NCBI GenBank assembly: GCA_964609025.1
Contig: CAZSQM010000017.1
Coordinates: forward strand, 1 to 64,000
DNA length: 64,000 nt
Direction of reading: 5' to 3'
Source: SIG307 sp964609025
Lineage (GTDB): Bacteria; Bacillota; Clostridia; Lachnospirales; Lachnospiraceae
In this document: piece by piece, positions 53,150 to 61,821 of the stretch
How the letters are laid out: every line of letters starts with the position of its first letter
How positions within the stretch are numbered: position 1 is the stretch's first letter
Position numbers and translations under genes: made by a program
The notes under the pieces: generated by a model
What the model saw: the letters and a program-made list of their open reading frames with translations, nothing else
Databases searched by the model: none
Told to the model about the DNA's origin: nothing

Positions 53150-54142
53150 TTATATCGTTTCATCATAATACGCACTCTGCTGTTTTAACAGCTCCCGGTA
53201 CCGCTCCGCCACCCAGTCCGGTCCGATCACCCGGATTCCGCCGATACCGAACAGCCACCCGAAAAACTGTCCGCTCACCAGTACGTCTACGCCCGCTTCC
53301 ACTGTTCCGTCCGCGTGCCGCGTTAATGCAATGTCCGTTCCGAAGCGGTCCAATACCACACCTGTCAGCTTCTCATTCAGCAGAAGTTTTACATGTGCTT
53401 CCTCTCCGTCATACATTCCGAATGCCTTTTTGGAAAGTGCCGCGGCGTTCCGCTCCGCGAATAATTCCTTATGCGTTCTCTCCTCGTTGCCAATTTGTAT
53501 TTTATCCATTTTATCTACGCGATAGTGTCTGCGCTCTCCGCTGTTTTCATCATAAGCCGCCAGATAGTAGTTTTCTTCCGCCCAGGTCAATATATAAGGG
53601 CTAACCTTATACCGCCTTCCGTTATGGCGCGGCACAAGCTTTTTCTCCGGTCCCCATTCCATGTACTGAAAAGAAATCTGCCGGTTGCCCGCGATACCCG
53701 CATGTATCTTGTCCACATTATAATAAATACTCTCATTCATCGACTTTACGCGGTCCAGCACATGCACCTGCCGCTGTAACTGCCCTGCTTCATGGCGGCT
53801 GCAAAACCGCTCCAGCTTCTTAATCAGGCTGTTTGACTTGCGTTCCGAAAGAAACTTCGACGACTGTACCGCGTCTACCAAAAGTTTTAATTCTGCCAGT
53901 TCAAACTCTCTCGAAGCAAGGTAATACCCCTGCGGCTCTCCCTTCTGCCATAAAATATCATACCCTAACTGTTGCAGTACCGCAAGATCGTCATATACAC
54001 TTTTTCGCTCGGCAGAAATTCCGTTCCGTTCCAAAGCCTCCAATATTCTTTGCATCGTGACCGGATGCTCTTCATCGGATTCCCGCTCTAAAAACTCCAA
54101 AATACAAAACAGTTTTTTCTTCTGGTTCATACTCTTTGCCAA
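53150..54142 (-). CDS. WYL-domain transcriptional regulator
   Basis: A 330-residue protein with an N-terminal winged HTH (VTMQRILEALERNGISAERK, SVYDDLAVLQQLGYDI) and a WYL domain (about 150-220: QYMEWGPEKKLVPRHNGRRY, then YILTWAEENYYLAAYD), followed by a C-terminal extension. WYL proteins sense nucleic acids or small ligands and control stress or defence genes. The likely start is TTG at 54142 with GGAGGTGG upstream; the ATG at 54130 is too far from it. The 3' end is 17 bases before pyrK. Confidence 0.85.
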   Translation of the reverse strand: MAKSMNQKKKLFCILEFLERESDEEHPVTMQRILEALERNGISAERKSVYDDLAVLQQLGYDILWQKGEPQGYYLASREFELAELKLLVDAVQSSKFLSERKSNSLIKKLERFCSRHEAGQLQRQVHVLDRVKSMNESIYYNVDKIHAGIAGNRQISFQYMEWGPEKKLVPRHNGRRYKVSPYILTWAEENYYLAAYDENSGERRHYRVDKMDKIQIGNEERTHKELFAERNAAALSKKAFGMYDGEEAHVKLLLNEKLTGVVLDRFGTDIALTRHADGTVEAGVDVLVSGQFFGWLFGIGGIRVIGPDWVAERYRELLKQQSAYYDETI

Positions 54143-54273
54143 GTCTGCCACCTCCCTGCTCTTTCCTCTGCACAAAGTTCCGCAATCGGGAGTTGCCTTT
54201 TTCCCCCCCGAATCCTATATAGCAAAAAAGCCTGAACCCTTTTCCCTGACGAAAGGATATCAGACTTTACGAG

Positions 54274-54346
54274 AGCTGGAAATCAGACTTGAACTGACGA
54301 CCCCTTCATTACGAGTGAAGTGCTCTACCGACTGAGCTATTCCAGC
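54274..54346 (-). tRNA. tRNA-Thr (anticodon CGT)
   Basis: A complete cloverleaf on the minus strand: acceptor GCTGGAA/TTCCAGC, D-arm GCTCAGTCGGTAGAGC, anticodon stem CTTCA/TGAAG with loop CTCGTAA, T-arm with GTTCAAGTC. The anticodon CGT reads ACG (Thr). CCA is not encoded. Confidence 0.95.
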
Positions 54347-54373
54347 AATTAACCAAAAAAGGCGAAAATAAAA

Positions 54374-54447
54374 TCGAGGCGACAAGATTCGAACTTGCGA
54401 CCTCTGCGTCCCGAACGCAGCGCTCTACCAAACTGAGCCACGCCTCG
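54374..54447 (-). tRNA. tRNA-Pro (anticodon CGG)
   Basis: A complete cloverleaf on the minus strand: acceptor CGAGGCG/CGCCTCG, anticodon stem CTGCG/CGCAG with loop TTCGGGA, T-loop GTTCGAATC. The anticodon CGG reads CCG (Pro). CCA is not encoded. It lies 27 bases upstream of tRNA-Thr and is probably co-transcribed. Confidence 0.95.
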
Positions 54448-54627
54448 ATGTTTCATATTTTTCTGTCGTTCAAACCCGACTTTGATATTATGCAACATTT
54501 CAAAAGAAATGTCAATACCCTTTTTGAAATTTTTTATTTTATCCGTTTTTTCCCAGTTCTGAATGTTTGCAAGGCAGAACTATCTGCTGTGTACCGCCCT
54601 GCAAACAACCGAATCATCGCAGACTGT

Positions 54628-55458
54628 CTAATACGCAACAATAATCCCGCCTTCATTGGCATACATCGTGCTGACTCCTGCCGTATTCACTATCATACAC
54701 TCATAAAAAGGGACTCTGCTCATAATCATCTGGCGAACCGCTTCCGCCCGCGCCGGGTGGTTGCAGTGGGCAATGGCAAGCGTTTTTGTCGTTGCCTCCT
54801 TGACATCCGCCGCAAGGTGCTCCACCAGCTTCTTTAAAGTACGCTCCACGCCCCTTGCCTGATCAATCTTTACAATCTGACCGTTTTCCCCCGCAAGCAG
54901 CGGTTTAATGTTCAGCGCGCTGCAAAGGAGTGCCTGTACATTGGTCAGTCTTCCGTTCTTTCGGAACACCTCCAAATCCTCCAGTACAAACTTTGTCTGC
55001 ATATGGTCCCGAAATACCGCAATCCTCTTTGCCGTTTCCTCAAAACTGAATTTTTCAAGCAGACTGTGCAGCTTTAAAATCAACAGGGACTCTCCGACCG
55101 AAGCAGACTTGGAATCAACGACTTCAATCTTTACCTCCGGATGCTCCTCCTGATATAACTGTTTTGCCAACAGCGCACTGTGATACGACCCGCTGAGTGC
55201 CTCGGAAAGCGTAACAACGAATATTTCGTCGGCGCCCTCAAACTCGCGCATATACCGCTCCGGGGACGGGCAGGCGGAACGCGGACATTCCTCGCTCGTT
55301 TTCATCTTATTCAAGAAGGTTTTTTGACAAAAACTTTCATCATCCACAAAATTCTCATTCCCAATCGTCAACGTGAGCGGTACTAACCGTACTCCCGTCT
55401 GCTCCTTCTTCTCCGGCGTAAAATCAGCGCAGCTGTCTGCAATCAACCTTCTAATCAT
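54628..55458 (-). CDS. DegV family fatty-acid-binding protein
   Basis: A 276-residue protein with the DegV pattern: IADSCADFTPE at the start, then RSACPSPERYMREFEGADEI and FVVTLSEALSGSYHSALLAK, and ending in NTAGVSTMYANEGGIIVAY. DegV/FakB proteins bind fatty acids, and FakB members present them to the kinase FakA. No FakA is in the window. AAAAGGAAG precedes the ATG. Confidence 0.88.
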   Translation of the reverse strand: MIRRLIADSCADFTPEKKEQTGVRLVPLTLTIGNENFVDDESFCQKTFLNKMKTSEECPRSACPSPERYMREFEGADEIFVVTLSEALSGSYHSALLAKQLYQEEHPEVKIEVVDSKSASVGESLLILKLHSLLEKFSFEETAKRIAVFRDHMQTKFVLEDLEVFRKNGRLTNVQALLCSALNIKPLLAGENGQIVKIDQARGVERTLKKLVEHLAADVKEATTKTLAIAHCNHPARAEAVRQMIMSRVPFYECMIVNTAGVSTMYANEGGIIVAY

Positions 55459-55621
55459 AAGTCATCTTCCTTTTATGTCGTTTATTGTCATGTCACATAG
55501 TTTTCATCTCTACATCATATCATATCACACTGATATAGTTTTGTCCATATCCTTTCAAAAAAATTCATGGAAGGGCTTCTCTCCTTCTCCCAAAACAATT
55601 TTATCAAAATAAAAAAATCTC

Positions 55622-55685
55622 TTGACAAGTATATCGAGTCGCGATATACTTATATCGAATCTTGATATATCGACTCATGATGTAT
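55622..55685 (+). promoter_or_regulatory. PadR promoter with three operator-like palindromes
   Basis: TTGACA (55622-55627), 17-base spacer, TATACT (55645-55650). Operator 1, GTATATCG-agtcg-CGATATAC, is a perfect palindrome at 55629-55649 over the promoter. Related copies centre near 55660 (TATATCGAATCTTGATATA) and 55676 (ATATCGACTCATGATGTAT). The shared half-site is TATATCGA. This predicts tight repression, probably by the PadR product. Confidence 0.75.
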
Positions 55686-55771
55686 CACACTGCTATACAG
55701 ACGCGGTGCCTTTCATTTCCGCACCTCGAGCAGAATAACCACAGAGATAAACCGGAAGGAGGCGATACAAA

Positions 55772-56101
55772 ACGGACGACAAACTCAAAAGAATTTACAT
55801 TCCGATGACCGAAACCGGCTTCTACATCCTGTTCTGTCTTCGGGATGAAAATCACGGCTACAATATCGGACAACAGGTAAAGCAAATGACCGGCGGCGAG
55901 CTTTCCATCAGCCCCGGCACCATGTATGGAAGCCTTGCCAAAATGGAAAAGGACGGTCTGATTTCCTTTCTCCGGGAGGAAGACAAACGAAAATTTTACC
56001 GGATTACGGAGCTCGGAAACGAAATCCTGGAACTGGAGCTGCGGCGCATTGAACGCCTGTACAAAAACAGCAAAGGAGAAATCATAGGAGGTACGAAATA
56101 A
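55772..56101 (+). CDS. PadR family regulator with apparent ACG start
   Basis: A PadR winged-HTH regulator: GFYILFCLRDENHGYNIGQQ, then SPGTMYGSLAKMEKDGLISF and KFYRITELGNEILELE. The first ATG (55805) lacks a ribosome site and cuts off the family's usual opening. The in-frame codons before it read ACG-GAC-GAC-AAA-CTC-AAA-AGA (x-DDKLKR), and AAGGAGG lies nine bases before that ACG at 55772. Relatives would have ATG there. Either ACG is used, or the gene has a weakened start. Confidence 0.8.
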   Translation, partial: TDDKLKRIYIPMTETGFYILFCLRDENHGYNIGQQVKQMTGGELSISPGTMYGSLAKMEKDGLISFLREEDKRKFYRITELGNEILELELRRIERLYKNSKGEIIGGTK

Positions 56102-56685
56102 TGGAAACAACTTCAAACATTCATGTGGAAAAGCAAAGATTTTACATTGCGGAGTTTGAGCAGGAAGCCGCATGGCTCTCTTTTATGCACAGAGAGGGCT
56201 TTCAATTTCTCTCCACCGACGGGTATCACTACCGCTTCAAGCCGGTTGAAAAGGAGGACTGGTGTTATCAGCTTGATTACAAGGAAAACGGCGTTGCGGA
56301 GGAAGATTACCTTCAGATGTACCGGGACTTCGGCTGGGAATGTGCCGGGCAGTATCGGAACTGGTTCTATTTCCGAAAAAAGCGTATTGCGGGTGAAAAA
56401 GAAGACCTCTCCGTTTTCAGCGACAGAGAGTCGAAGCTGGAACTGTGTAAACGGATCATAAACGGACATCTGCTCCGCATACTTCCGGTTTACCTTCTCC
56501 TGCTGTGCTACGATTATCTGGTCTTCTTTACCGATATTTTAAACTGCGGGGGCTTTTTAGGAGGACTGCTCAGAGGAATCGCCTTCGGTGCCATCCTTGT
56601 TATCCTTTTTGGCTTCGGCATATTTCTCGGGCAAATCGGGCGTCTGAATAAAATGGTAAAGGAACTGGAAGGAACCGAACGATAA
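56101..56685 (+). CDS. DUF2812 membrane protein
   Basis: A 194-residue protein. The first 110 residues are the DUF2812 domain (AAWLSFMHREGFQFLSTDGY, then RDFGWECAGQYRNWFYFRKK). Two hydrophobic segments follow (about 122-142 and 155-180). Its ATG overlaps the padR stop (TAATG). PadR-DUF2812 pairs are common in Firmicutes, the protein being controlled by its PadR; its function is unknown. Confidence 0.82.
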   Translation: METTSNIHVEKQRFYIAEFEQEAAWLSFMHREGFQFLSTDGYHYRFKPVEKEDWCYQLDYKENGVAEEDYLQMYRDFGWECAGQYRNWFYFRKKRIAGEKEDLSVFSDRESKLELCKRIINGHLLRILPVYLLLLCYDYLVFFTDILNCGGFLGGLLRGIAFGAILVILFGFGIFLGQIGRLNKMVKELEGTER

Positions 56686-56716
56686 CGGCAACCTGACCGA
56701 TTTTAAAAATCAAATA

Positions 56717-56744
56717 TTGACAACGGCGCAGGGTGTGTTATAAT
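56717..56744 (+). promoter_or_regulatory. Promoter of the ribU transcript
   Basis: TTGACA (56717-56722), 16-base spacer, TATAAT (56739-56744), about 25 bases before the FMN riboswitch. Confidence 0.8.
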
Positions 56745-56767
56745 AAGCAAAGAACAACTGAAAAAAA

Positions 56768-56895
56768 GTGTCTTTGGGGCGTGGTGAAATTCCCGACCGG
56801 CGGTATAGTCCGCGACTGCTGCTGTCCTTAACAGCGGCACTGACCCGAGTGTAATTCCGGGACCGACAGTAAAGTCTGGATGGAAAAAGACGTGT
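56768..56895 (+). ncRNA. FMN riboswitch (RFN element)
   Basis: The conserved RFN segments are present in order: GGGGCGTGGTGAAATTCCCG, ACCGGCGGTATAGTC, CCGCGACTGC, TGACCCG, ATTCCGGGACCGACAGT, and AAAGTCTGGATGG then AAAAAGACG. Binding of FMN is expected to stabilise the downstream terminator at 56936-56966 and shut off the riboflavin importer gene. Confidence 0.95.
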
Positions 56896-56935
56896 TGTGA
56901 ACAAAAAACTTGGTTTTTACTTCTTTGCTCACTAA

Positions 56936-56966
56936 AACACCTGAAAGACCGTTTCTTTCAGGTGTT
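56936..56966 (+). terminator. Riboswitch-controlled terminator
   Basis: AACACCTGAAAG, ACCGTTT loop, CTTTCAGGTGTT, followed by ACTTTATTTTAT. It lies between the FMN aptamer and the ribU start. Confidence 0.85.
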
Positions 56967-56992
56967 ACTTTATTTTATAGGAGTATTTGATT

Positions 56993-57658
56993 ATGAATGA
57001 AAAGACCAAGAAACTGACGACCCTTGCCATGCTCTGTGCCATGGCATACCTGATTGTAGCGCTCATCCGTATTCCGATGATACCGGCACTTCCGTTTTTG
57101 AAGTATGAACCGAAGGATGTCATCATTACCATCGGCGGCTTTATCTTCGGCCCGCTTCCGGCCATGCTGATTTCCGTAATCGTATCTCTCATTGAGATGG
57201 TTACGTTCAGCACTACCGGAATTATCGGCTGTATCATGAACTTTCTGTCCACCATTTCCTTTGCCTGTGTAGCAGCCTTTCTCTATAAGAAAAAGCATAC
57301 GCTAAAGGGCGCCGTATTAGGTCTTGTAAGCGGTATTGCGATTATGACCGTGGTTATGTTACTGTGGAACTATTTAATTACGCCGCTTTACATGGGATAT
57401 CCGAGAGAAGCCGTTGCTGCAATGCTTCTTCCGGGCTTTCTGCCGTTTAACCTGATAAAAGGTACGCTGAATGCTTGTATTACCATGCTTTTATACAAGC
57501 CGGTAGTAATGACATTACGCAAAACAGGCCTTATTACAGCCTCCAAAACGGAGGAAACGGGAAAGGAATCCAAGATTAAGGCAGGCGTTGTGATTCTTTC
57601 CCTTCTTGTACTTGTTACCTGTATTATGATCATATTGGTAATCCAGGGGATCATTTAA
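56993..57658 (+). CDS. ribU: Riboflavin ECF transporter substrate-binding subunit
   Basis: A 221-residue membrane protein with about six hydrophobic segments. The pattern LTTLAMLCAMAYLIVALIRI, FLKYEPKDVIITIGGFIFGP, and PGFLPFNLIKGTLNACITML is that of RibU, the S component that binds riboflavin in energy-coupling factor transporters. The shared ECF ATPases are not in the window. The FMN riboswitch upstream confirms the substrate class. The ATG at 56993 has AGGAG nine bases upstream. Confidence 0.93.
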   Translation: MNEKTKKLTTLAMLCAMAYLIVALIRIPMIPALPFLKYEPKDVIITIGGFIFGPLPAMLISVIVSLIEMVTFSTTGIIGCIMNFLSTISFACVAAFLYKKKHTLKGAVLGLVSGIAIMTVVMLLWNYLITPLYMGYPREAVAAMLLPGFLPFNLIKGTLNACITMLLYKPVVMTLRKTGLITASKTEETGKESKIKAGVVILSLLVLVTCIMIILVIQGII

Positions 57659-57673
57659 ACGCATGGCACAACC

Positions 57674-57712
57674 AAAGGGCGTTCCCGTCGGACTTCGGCG
57701 AAACGCCCTTTT
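57674..57712 (+). terminator. Terminator after ribU
   Basis: AAAGGGCGTT, a loop containing CCGTCGGACTTCGGCG, then AAACGCCCTTTTT: a strong hairpin with a T-run. Confidence 0.85.
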
Positions 57713-57744
57713 TCTGCTTTTTTCCGCTTTGTACCTTAAGACTG

Positions 57745-57774
57745 TTTACAGAACAGAATAATCTATGCTAAAAT
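57745..57774 (+). promoter_or_regulatory. Possible promoter of the cNMP-binding protein gene
   Basis: TTTACA (57745-57750), 18-base spacer, TAAAAT (57769-57774), about 30 bases before the gene. Confidence 0.5.
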
Positions 57775-57805
57775 TATACGAAAGCAGTTTGCGAGGAGAG
57801 ATTCT

Positions 57806-58366
57806 ATGAATATCGAATTATTAAAAACCTTGGGAAATGTAAAAAAATTTGATAAAGGCGCATTTATATGTCTGGAACAGGAAGTGGGAAATACTGCATA
57901 TCTTTTACTGCAGGGAACGGCAGAAGTTATCTTCCGCTCCTTTGAAGACAATACTTATAAAGCCGCGGAATTGAAACCCGGTGCGATTTTTGGGGAAATG
58001 TCCCTTTTGGAAAATAAAGCGAGGAACGCTTCCGTTCAGGCAACAGCCGACCATACACTTGTTTTGGAAATCGAAAAGTCCCATTTTTTCGAAATTTTGA
58101 AAGCAGACGGAGATGTCGCATGGAATCTTATGAATACGCTCCTTGCACGCATGGAAAATATGATGAGCGATTTGAATCTTAGCAGCTTTTTATCCGTCGC
58201 AGGTTATCGAAAGAATGCATTATATCTCCAAATCAAAAAATTAAATAAGGAGCAATTTGTCCGGATTATACAAAAGGACACGGAATATGCCTATCAACTG
58301 TTGCGATTTTTAAGCAGCTCCCTTGCGGAAATGAATGAAGAGACGCTCAAAGCCCGGTCCTGCTAA
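57806..58366 (+). CDS. Cyclic nucleotide-binding domain protein without HTH
   Basis: A 186-residue protein. Residues about 8-115 form a Crp/Fnr-type cyclic nucleotide-binding beta barrel, with LKPGAIFGEMSLLENKARNA as the phosphate-binding cassette region (Gly-Glu...Arg). The C-terminal 70 residues are helical and do not show the usual Crp HTH, so it is unlikely to be a DNA-binding regulator. GAGGAGAG precedes the ATG. Ligand and partner are unknown. Confidence 0.75.
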   Translation: MNIELLKTLGNVKKFDKGAFICLEQEVGNTAYLLLQGTAEVIFRSFEDNTYKAAELKPGAIFGEMSLLENKARNASVQATADHTLVLEIEKSHFFEILKADGDVAWNLMNTLLARMENMMSDLNLSSFLSVAGYRKNALYLQIKKLNKEQFVRIIQKDTEYAYQLLRFLSSSLAEMNEETLKARSC

Positions 58367-58401
58367 GCTCCTCCTGCAACACTGTGGCTCAAAATGAATC
58401 A

Positions 58402-58797
58402 TCACTTTGATAAATCTTCCCAATATACACGAACAACTTTTTTTTCAAATATATTCGGCCCACCCATAGTATCGAATACTGTGATTATTACATAATCTTC
58501 ATACCATTCGATACTATAATTATTTTCATCCGGCTTTTCGCATCCGGTGTACACATCAAACGAAAACCGCGTTTCTGCATTTTTATTTTCACCGTCATAT
58601 ACAGTAAATTCAATCTCTGCGTCACCGCCCAGATTCCCATAACCATTCGGACAATAAGCACTTACCCAATACCTTCCATATGACGATTCCTCATGCAAAA
58701 AAGTTTCATACTCTGAATCTTCCGAGCCTGCACATCCAGCCATTGCCGTTATGATTATAACTTCTATTATCGCGATAATATATATTATTTTTTTCAT
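58402..58797 (-). CDS. Small lipoprotein of unknown function
   Basis: A 131-residue protein with a signal peptide (MKKIIYIIAIIEVIIITAMA) ending in a lipobox AMAGC at Cys22, so it should be lipidated by Lgt. The mature part is acidic and tyrosine-rich (SEDSEYETFLHEESSYGRYW) and probably beta-structured. No family is recognised. The ATG overlaps the upstream frame's stop (ATGA). Confidence 0.7.
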   Translation of the reverse strand: MKKIIYIIAIIEVIIITAMAGCAGSEDSEYETFLHEESSYGRYWVSAYCPNGYGNLGGDAEIEFTVYDGENKNAETRFSFDVYTGCEKPDENNYSIEWYEDYVIITVFDTMGGPNIFEKKVVRVYWEDLSK

Positions 58798-59090
58798 ACC
58801 TGTTCCCCCGATATCTGAATCATTAGATAATCCGTAAATGCATCCGTAGCAGCATTAGATTCTGCTTTTGTAAACGTATAATCAAACAATGACCACTGCA
58901 AGAAACTCAAACTCACCAAATAGAAGTTATCAGTAAATGTTTCTACCAAACCGTGAATAGTTTTTTTGAGCATCCATTTGTAAATGAAGTAAATCTCTTT
59001 TCGTATCCGGATGAATACTAACCGCGTACATATACTTTGTCGCACAATTTGTAATTGAGTTGCTGCCGATGCGGCACAGGTCATAGACAT
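58794..59090 (-). CDS. Hypothetical protein (uncertain)
   Basis: A 98-residue frame without recognised motifs. The first 35 residues look like read-through of non-coding sequence; the part from an internal Met (MLKKTIHGLVETFTDNFYLV) seems more protein-like. No ribosome site was found. Its stop overlaps the lipoprotein start (ATGA), the main reason to list it. It may be a remnant. Confidence 0.25.
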   Translation of the reverse strand: MSMTCAASAATQLQIVRQSICTRLVFIRIRKEIYFIYKWMLKKTIHGLVETFTDNFYLVSLSFLQWSLFDYTFTKAESNAATDAFTDYLMIQISGEQV

Positions 59091-59602
59091 AGCGAATTAT
59101 GCTCCATCAACCCTTCCAACACCCGTGTCTCTCTCTCCACCATAGCCTTGTCAAAAGCCTCACAGCGACAGCTCAGATTCGCACGAATCGCTTCCTCCGG
59201 AGTCACAAACGTAAGCGTAAAACCTTCCTCCGCCTCATAATCATCCAGCTCCTGCTCTCCGACAGATTCCCCCACCTCACAGATGTAATAGAAATTTTCC
59301 TGTTCAAAGACTGTATTCTCCAGATATCCACTGCGCTGTAACCGAAGTACATACCCATACTCTCTGATCGTTTCCGGCACTACCGCAAGACCTGTTTCTT
59401 CTTTCACCTCACGAATCAACGTCGTTTCATGACTTTCATTTTCTTTGATGCCACCACCCGGAAACTTGTAATAGCCGTATTTCAGGCTATGTACCATGGC
59501 AAATTTTCCGTTTTTCCAAATAATTCCCCGTACCGACGGTCGTTTGGAGTGTGGCCAGTTCTCATCATAATCCTTTAAATCCACACAAAACAATTGCTTC
59601 AT
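59081..59602 (-). CDS. NUDIX hydrolase
   Basis: A 173-residue NUDIX protein. The box reads GGGIKENESHETTLIREVKE followed by ETGL, with all metal-binding residues. Upstream residues KRPSVRGIIWKNGKFAMVHS form the first strands. The substrate is unknown. GGAGGAAAT precedes the ATG, which overlaps the stop of the DUF402 gene (ATGA), so they are co-translated. Confidence 0.85.
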   Translation of the reverse strand: MKQLFCVDLKDYDENWPHSKRPSVRGIIWKNGKFAMVHSLKYGYYKFPGGGIKENESHETTLIREVKEETGLAVVPETIREYGYVLRLQRSGYLENTVFEQENFYYICEVGESVGEQELDDYEAEEGFTLTFVTPEEAIRANLSCRCEAFDKAMVERETRVLEGLMEHNSLCL

Positions 59603-60177
59603 ACATTTCCTCCGTTTTTAAAAGGCTGTTCGCCTTCCGTAATTCTTCGGTTCACATAGGCAAGCACCTCGTTACAAAGCTGTTCCGTCTTTGCAATATC
59701 TATACAATACTCTGCCAGAATCTCCTCTCCTTCCGCAAGGGCACTTTCGTACTGCTCTTTTGACAATTCTCCCGACGCATACGCAGCATCCAGTTCCTCT
59801 CTGTCATCCACCACCACATCCCCCTGCAGTGTAAAATAAACATCCAGATACTTGTCTACATAAACCGCCACCCCATCCTCGGCAAATTCCACTCCGTCTG
59901 TCACATCCACATACCAGACGGAAACTCTCTGATTCGGGAGATACTTCGCCGTCATCAACCGCTGTTTCCCGTCAGGAATCATTTGCAGCCACGTCATCCC
60001 TTTCCCTGCCACCGCTGCCTTGCCTGCCTTCGGTAACTCCCAGTACAGGTTCTCTCCGTCCGTCAGCCGAATCAGGCACACCAGTCCATGAAAACATTCG
60101 ATATCCACCCGCATCTGATAGTACGGAAAATACTGAAATCCCCATTTTAAATCTCTGTCAAGACGTTTTCTTTTCAT
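59599..60177 (-). CDS. DUF402 domain protein
   Basis: A 192-residue protein of the DUF402 family: WYVDVTDGVEFAEDGVAVYV, then DKYLDVYFTLQGDVVVDDRE and ELDAAYASGELSKEQYESAL. DUF402 members include nucleoside di- and triphosphate phosphatases (FomD-like, Ntdp), with acidic residues that bind metal ions. The ATG at 60177 (MKRKRLDRDL) has GGGGAGGA upstream. It forms a pair with the following NUDIX gene. Confidence 0.75.
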   Translation of the reverse strand: MKRKRLDRDLKWGFQYFPYYQMRVDIECFHGLVCLIRLTDGENLYWELPKAGKAAVAGKGMTWLQMIPDGKQRLMTAKYLPNQRVSVWYVDVTDGVEFAEDGVAVYVDKYLDVYFTLQGDVVVDDREELDAAYASGELSKEQYESALAEGEEILAEYCIDIAKTEQLCNEVLAYVNRRITEGEQPFKNGGNV

Positions 60178-60225
60178 CCTGTCCTCCCCAAATTCACACT
60201 CTCTATTCTCTCGATCCATTCTCCC

Positions 60226-60756
60226 CTATCTCTTAATTACATACCGTTGTATTTCTTCCTGAAAGGTGTCGCTATAAAACTCTGCTTCCAGTTCTCCGCC
60301 GCAGTTCTTTATCACATTGGCAGAAGCAACATTTATCTTATCACAGGTTAAAAGAACTTCTTTGATTCCCACCACATCACATACATTCAGTGCTTCTTTC
60401 AACATATCGGTGGCGTAATGCTTCCTGCGCTCCGTCGGTCTGATACAGTATCCGATATGACCGCCTTCTTTTCTGAGAAAATCGTTCAACGCCAAACGAA
60501 TGTTAATCATTCCGATGATTCTGTCATCCTCTTCCCGGACATAAAAATAGGTCAATGCCGGAACCCGTGGCTTTTCTATATTTGCAATATCAATATCCGC
60601 CAATACCTTATTAAGCCACGCTTCATAAGTAGCAGCTTCCAGATAGCCGTCCAAGGCACCGCAACCGTTAATCTCGGATTTGTATTCCCGAAATTCATTA
60701 ATAAACTCCATTGCTTTTTCTTTGTATTGTATCTTTGGAAAAACAAATTTAAACAT
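60226..60756 (-). CDS. GNAT family N-acetyltransferase
   Basis: A 176-residue GNAT protein. The acetyl-CoA loop is GYCIRPTERRKHYATDMLKE; upstream DRIIGMINIRLALND gives strands 3-4, and SANVIKNCGGELEAEFY the C-terminal part. The acceptor is unknown. GGGAGAT precedes the ATG. Confidence 0.82.
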   Translation of the reverse strand: MFKFVFPKIQYKEKAMEFINEFREYKSEINGCGALDGYLEAATYEAWLNKVLADIDIANIEKPRVPALTYFYVREEDDRIIGMINIRLALNDFLRKEGGHIGYCIRPTERRKHYATDMLKEALNVCDVVGIKEVLLTCDKINVASANVIKNCGGELEAEFYSDTFQEEIQRYVIKR

Positions 60757-60852
60757 GCATATCTCCCTTCACAAACTGTTCTTCAAATGCTTTTGCTAAA
60801 TGTAATGATGTTCATACGATTCCCCCTCTATCTGTCCAATCATTTTCTTCGA

Positions 60853-61160
60853 TTACACTTCTTCCCTAAGCCATTTCTCAACAATCGCAACATCCGCTTC
60901 TTCCATAAACGGATGCTTGCTTTGTTTTGAAACTGTCAGCCGGCATCCGAATCTATCCGCAAACCTCCGAATACTCTCGATCGGCTGAAGATTATCAAGC
61001 GCACCGTAAAGAATTGAGGTTTTTGCTCCGCAATCTCTGCAAACCCCTCTGCATATTCCTTCCTGCTCATCTTACCGTGAACGTATATATATATTTTGTC
61101 GGAGTTCTCTCCCCACAAAATTGCGGGAATTCCACGAATACTTAGCCTTTCTTTCTTCAT
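60853..61160 (-). pseudogene. Alpha/beta hydrolase pseudogene with internal deletion
   Basis: The N-terminal part, MKKERLSIRGIPAILWGENS and KIYIYVHGKMSRKEYAEGFA, opens a serine-hydrolase-like gene. In another frame the C-terminal part reads KTSILYGALDNLQPIESIRR, then FADRFGCRLTVSKQSKHPFM, ending WLREEV at 60853. The two halves abut near 61025. The middle with the nucleophile elbow, roughly 100 residues by comparison with the family, is absent and the join is out of frame. The gene is dead. Confidence 0.7.
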
Positions 61161-61239
61161 TCTCGCTGTACCCTCTATATAAAGTCCGCTTACGAACTCG
61201 TGCGTCTGGTGCGGGTGCTTGCGACACCTTTCCATCCAC

Positions 61240-61791
61240 TCACAAACATTGTATGTCTGCAAATTTCTTTATCGTTTTATTGCTCCATACATGAACCTCG
61301 ATGTATCGTTCCGGGCCATATGCTCCGTCATCATTCCAATCCTGGGGAAGTCCGTACTTTTCAATTACCTTAAGAATCTCCGGGTAGGTATAAAGCTTGT
61401 GACGATACTCCTTGCCGTCATGAATTTTAGGGCTGAAGGTGGGCATGGAATCTCCGTAGGTAAATGACAGTGTTCTGACATCAAATTCTTCAATCGGTAT
61501 TTTTAGAAAATCACCCTGTTCAAACCACGTACTAAGCCACGGACTATGCTCTACTACCATATAATGCGGTGACATAATCTCCATAATCCCGCCTTTTGCC
61601 GCAAATTCCCTGCGCAGAATAGCTTCGCAATTATGCCTGTACTCAACATATTTGTCATGACGCAATGCGCACTGTGAATTCGGCCGCTCTCTCTTCATTT
61701 GTTCCATTATTATTTCGGCTTCCGCCTTTGGAACAGAGGTCAGGCTTTTAAACGGTCCCGAGCGCTTATCAAAATAATGATATAAATCCAA
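61240..61791 (-). CDS. Conserved protein of unknown function
   Basis: A 183-residue soluble protein starting LDLYHYFDKRSGPFKSLT (TTG start at 61791) with AACGGTG upstream. Features include VEYRHNCEAILRREFAAKGG, HYMVVEHSPWLSTWFEQGD and an end with YIEVHVWSNKTIKKFAD. No catalytic motif is recognised. I have the impression that similar proteins occur in Clostridia. Confidence 0.55.
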   Translation of the reverse strand: MDLYHYFDKRSGPFKSLTSVPKAEAEIIMEQMKRERPNSQCALRHDKYVEYRHNCEAILRREFAAKGGIMEIMSPHYMVVEHSPWLSTWFEQGDFLKIPIEEFDVRTLSFTYGDSMPTFSPKIHDGKEYRHKLYTYPEILKVIEKYGLPQDWNDDGAYGPERYIEVHVWSNKTIKKFADIQCL

Positions 61792-61821
61792 CGTTTCACC
61801 GTTCCTTCCCGAAAATTCATT

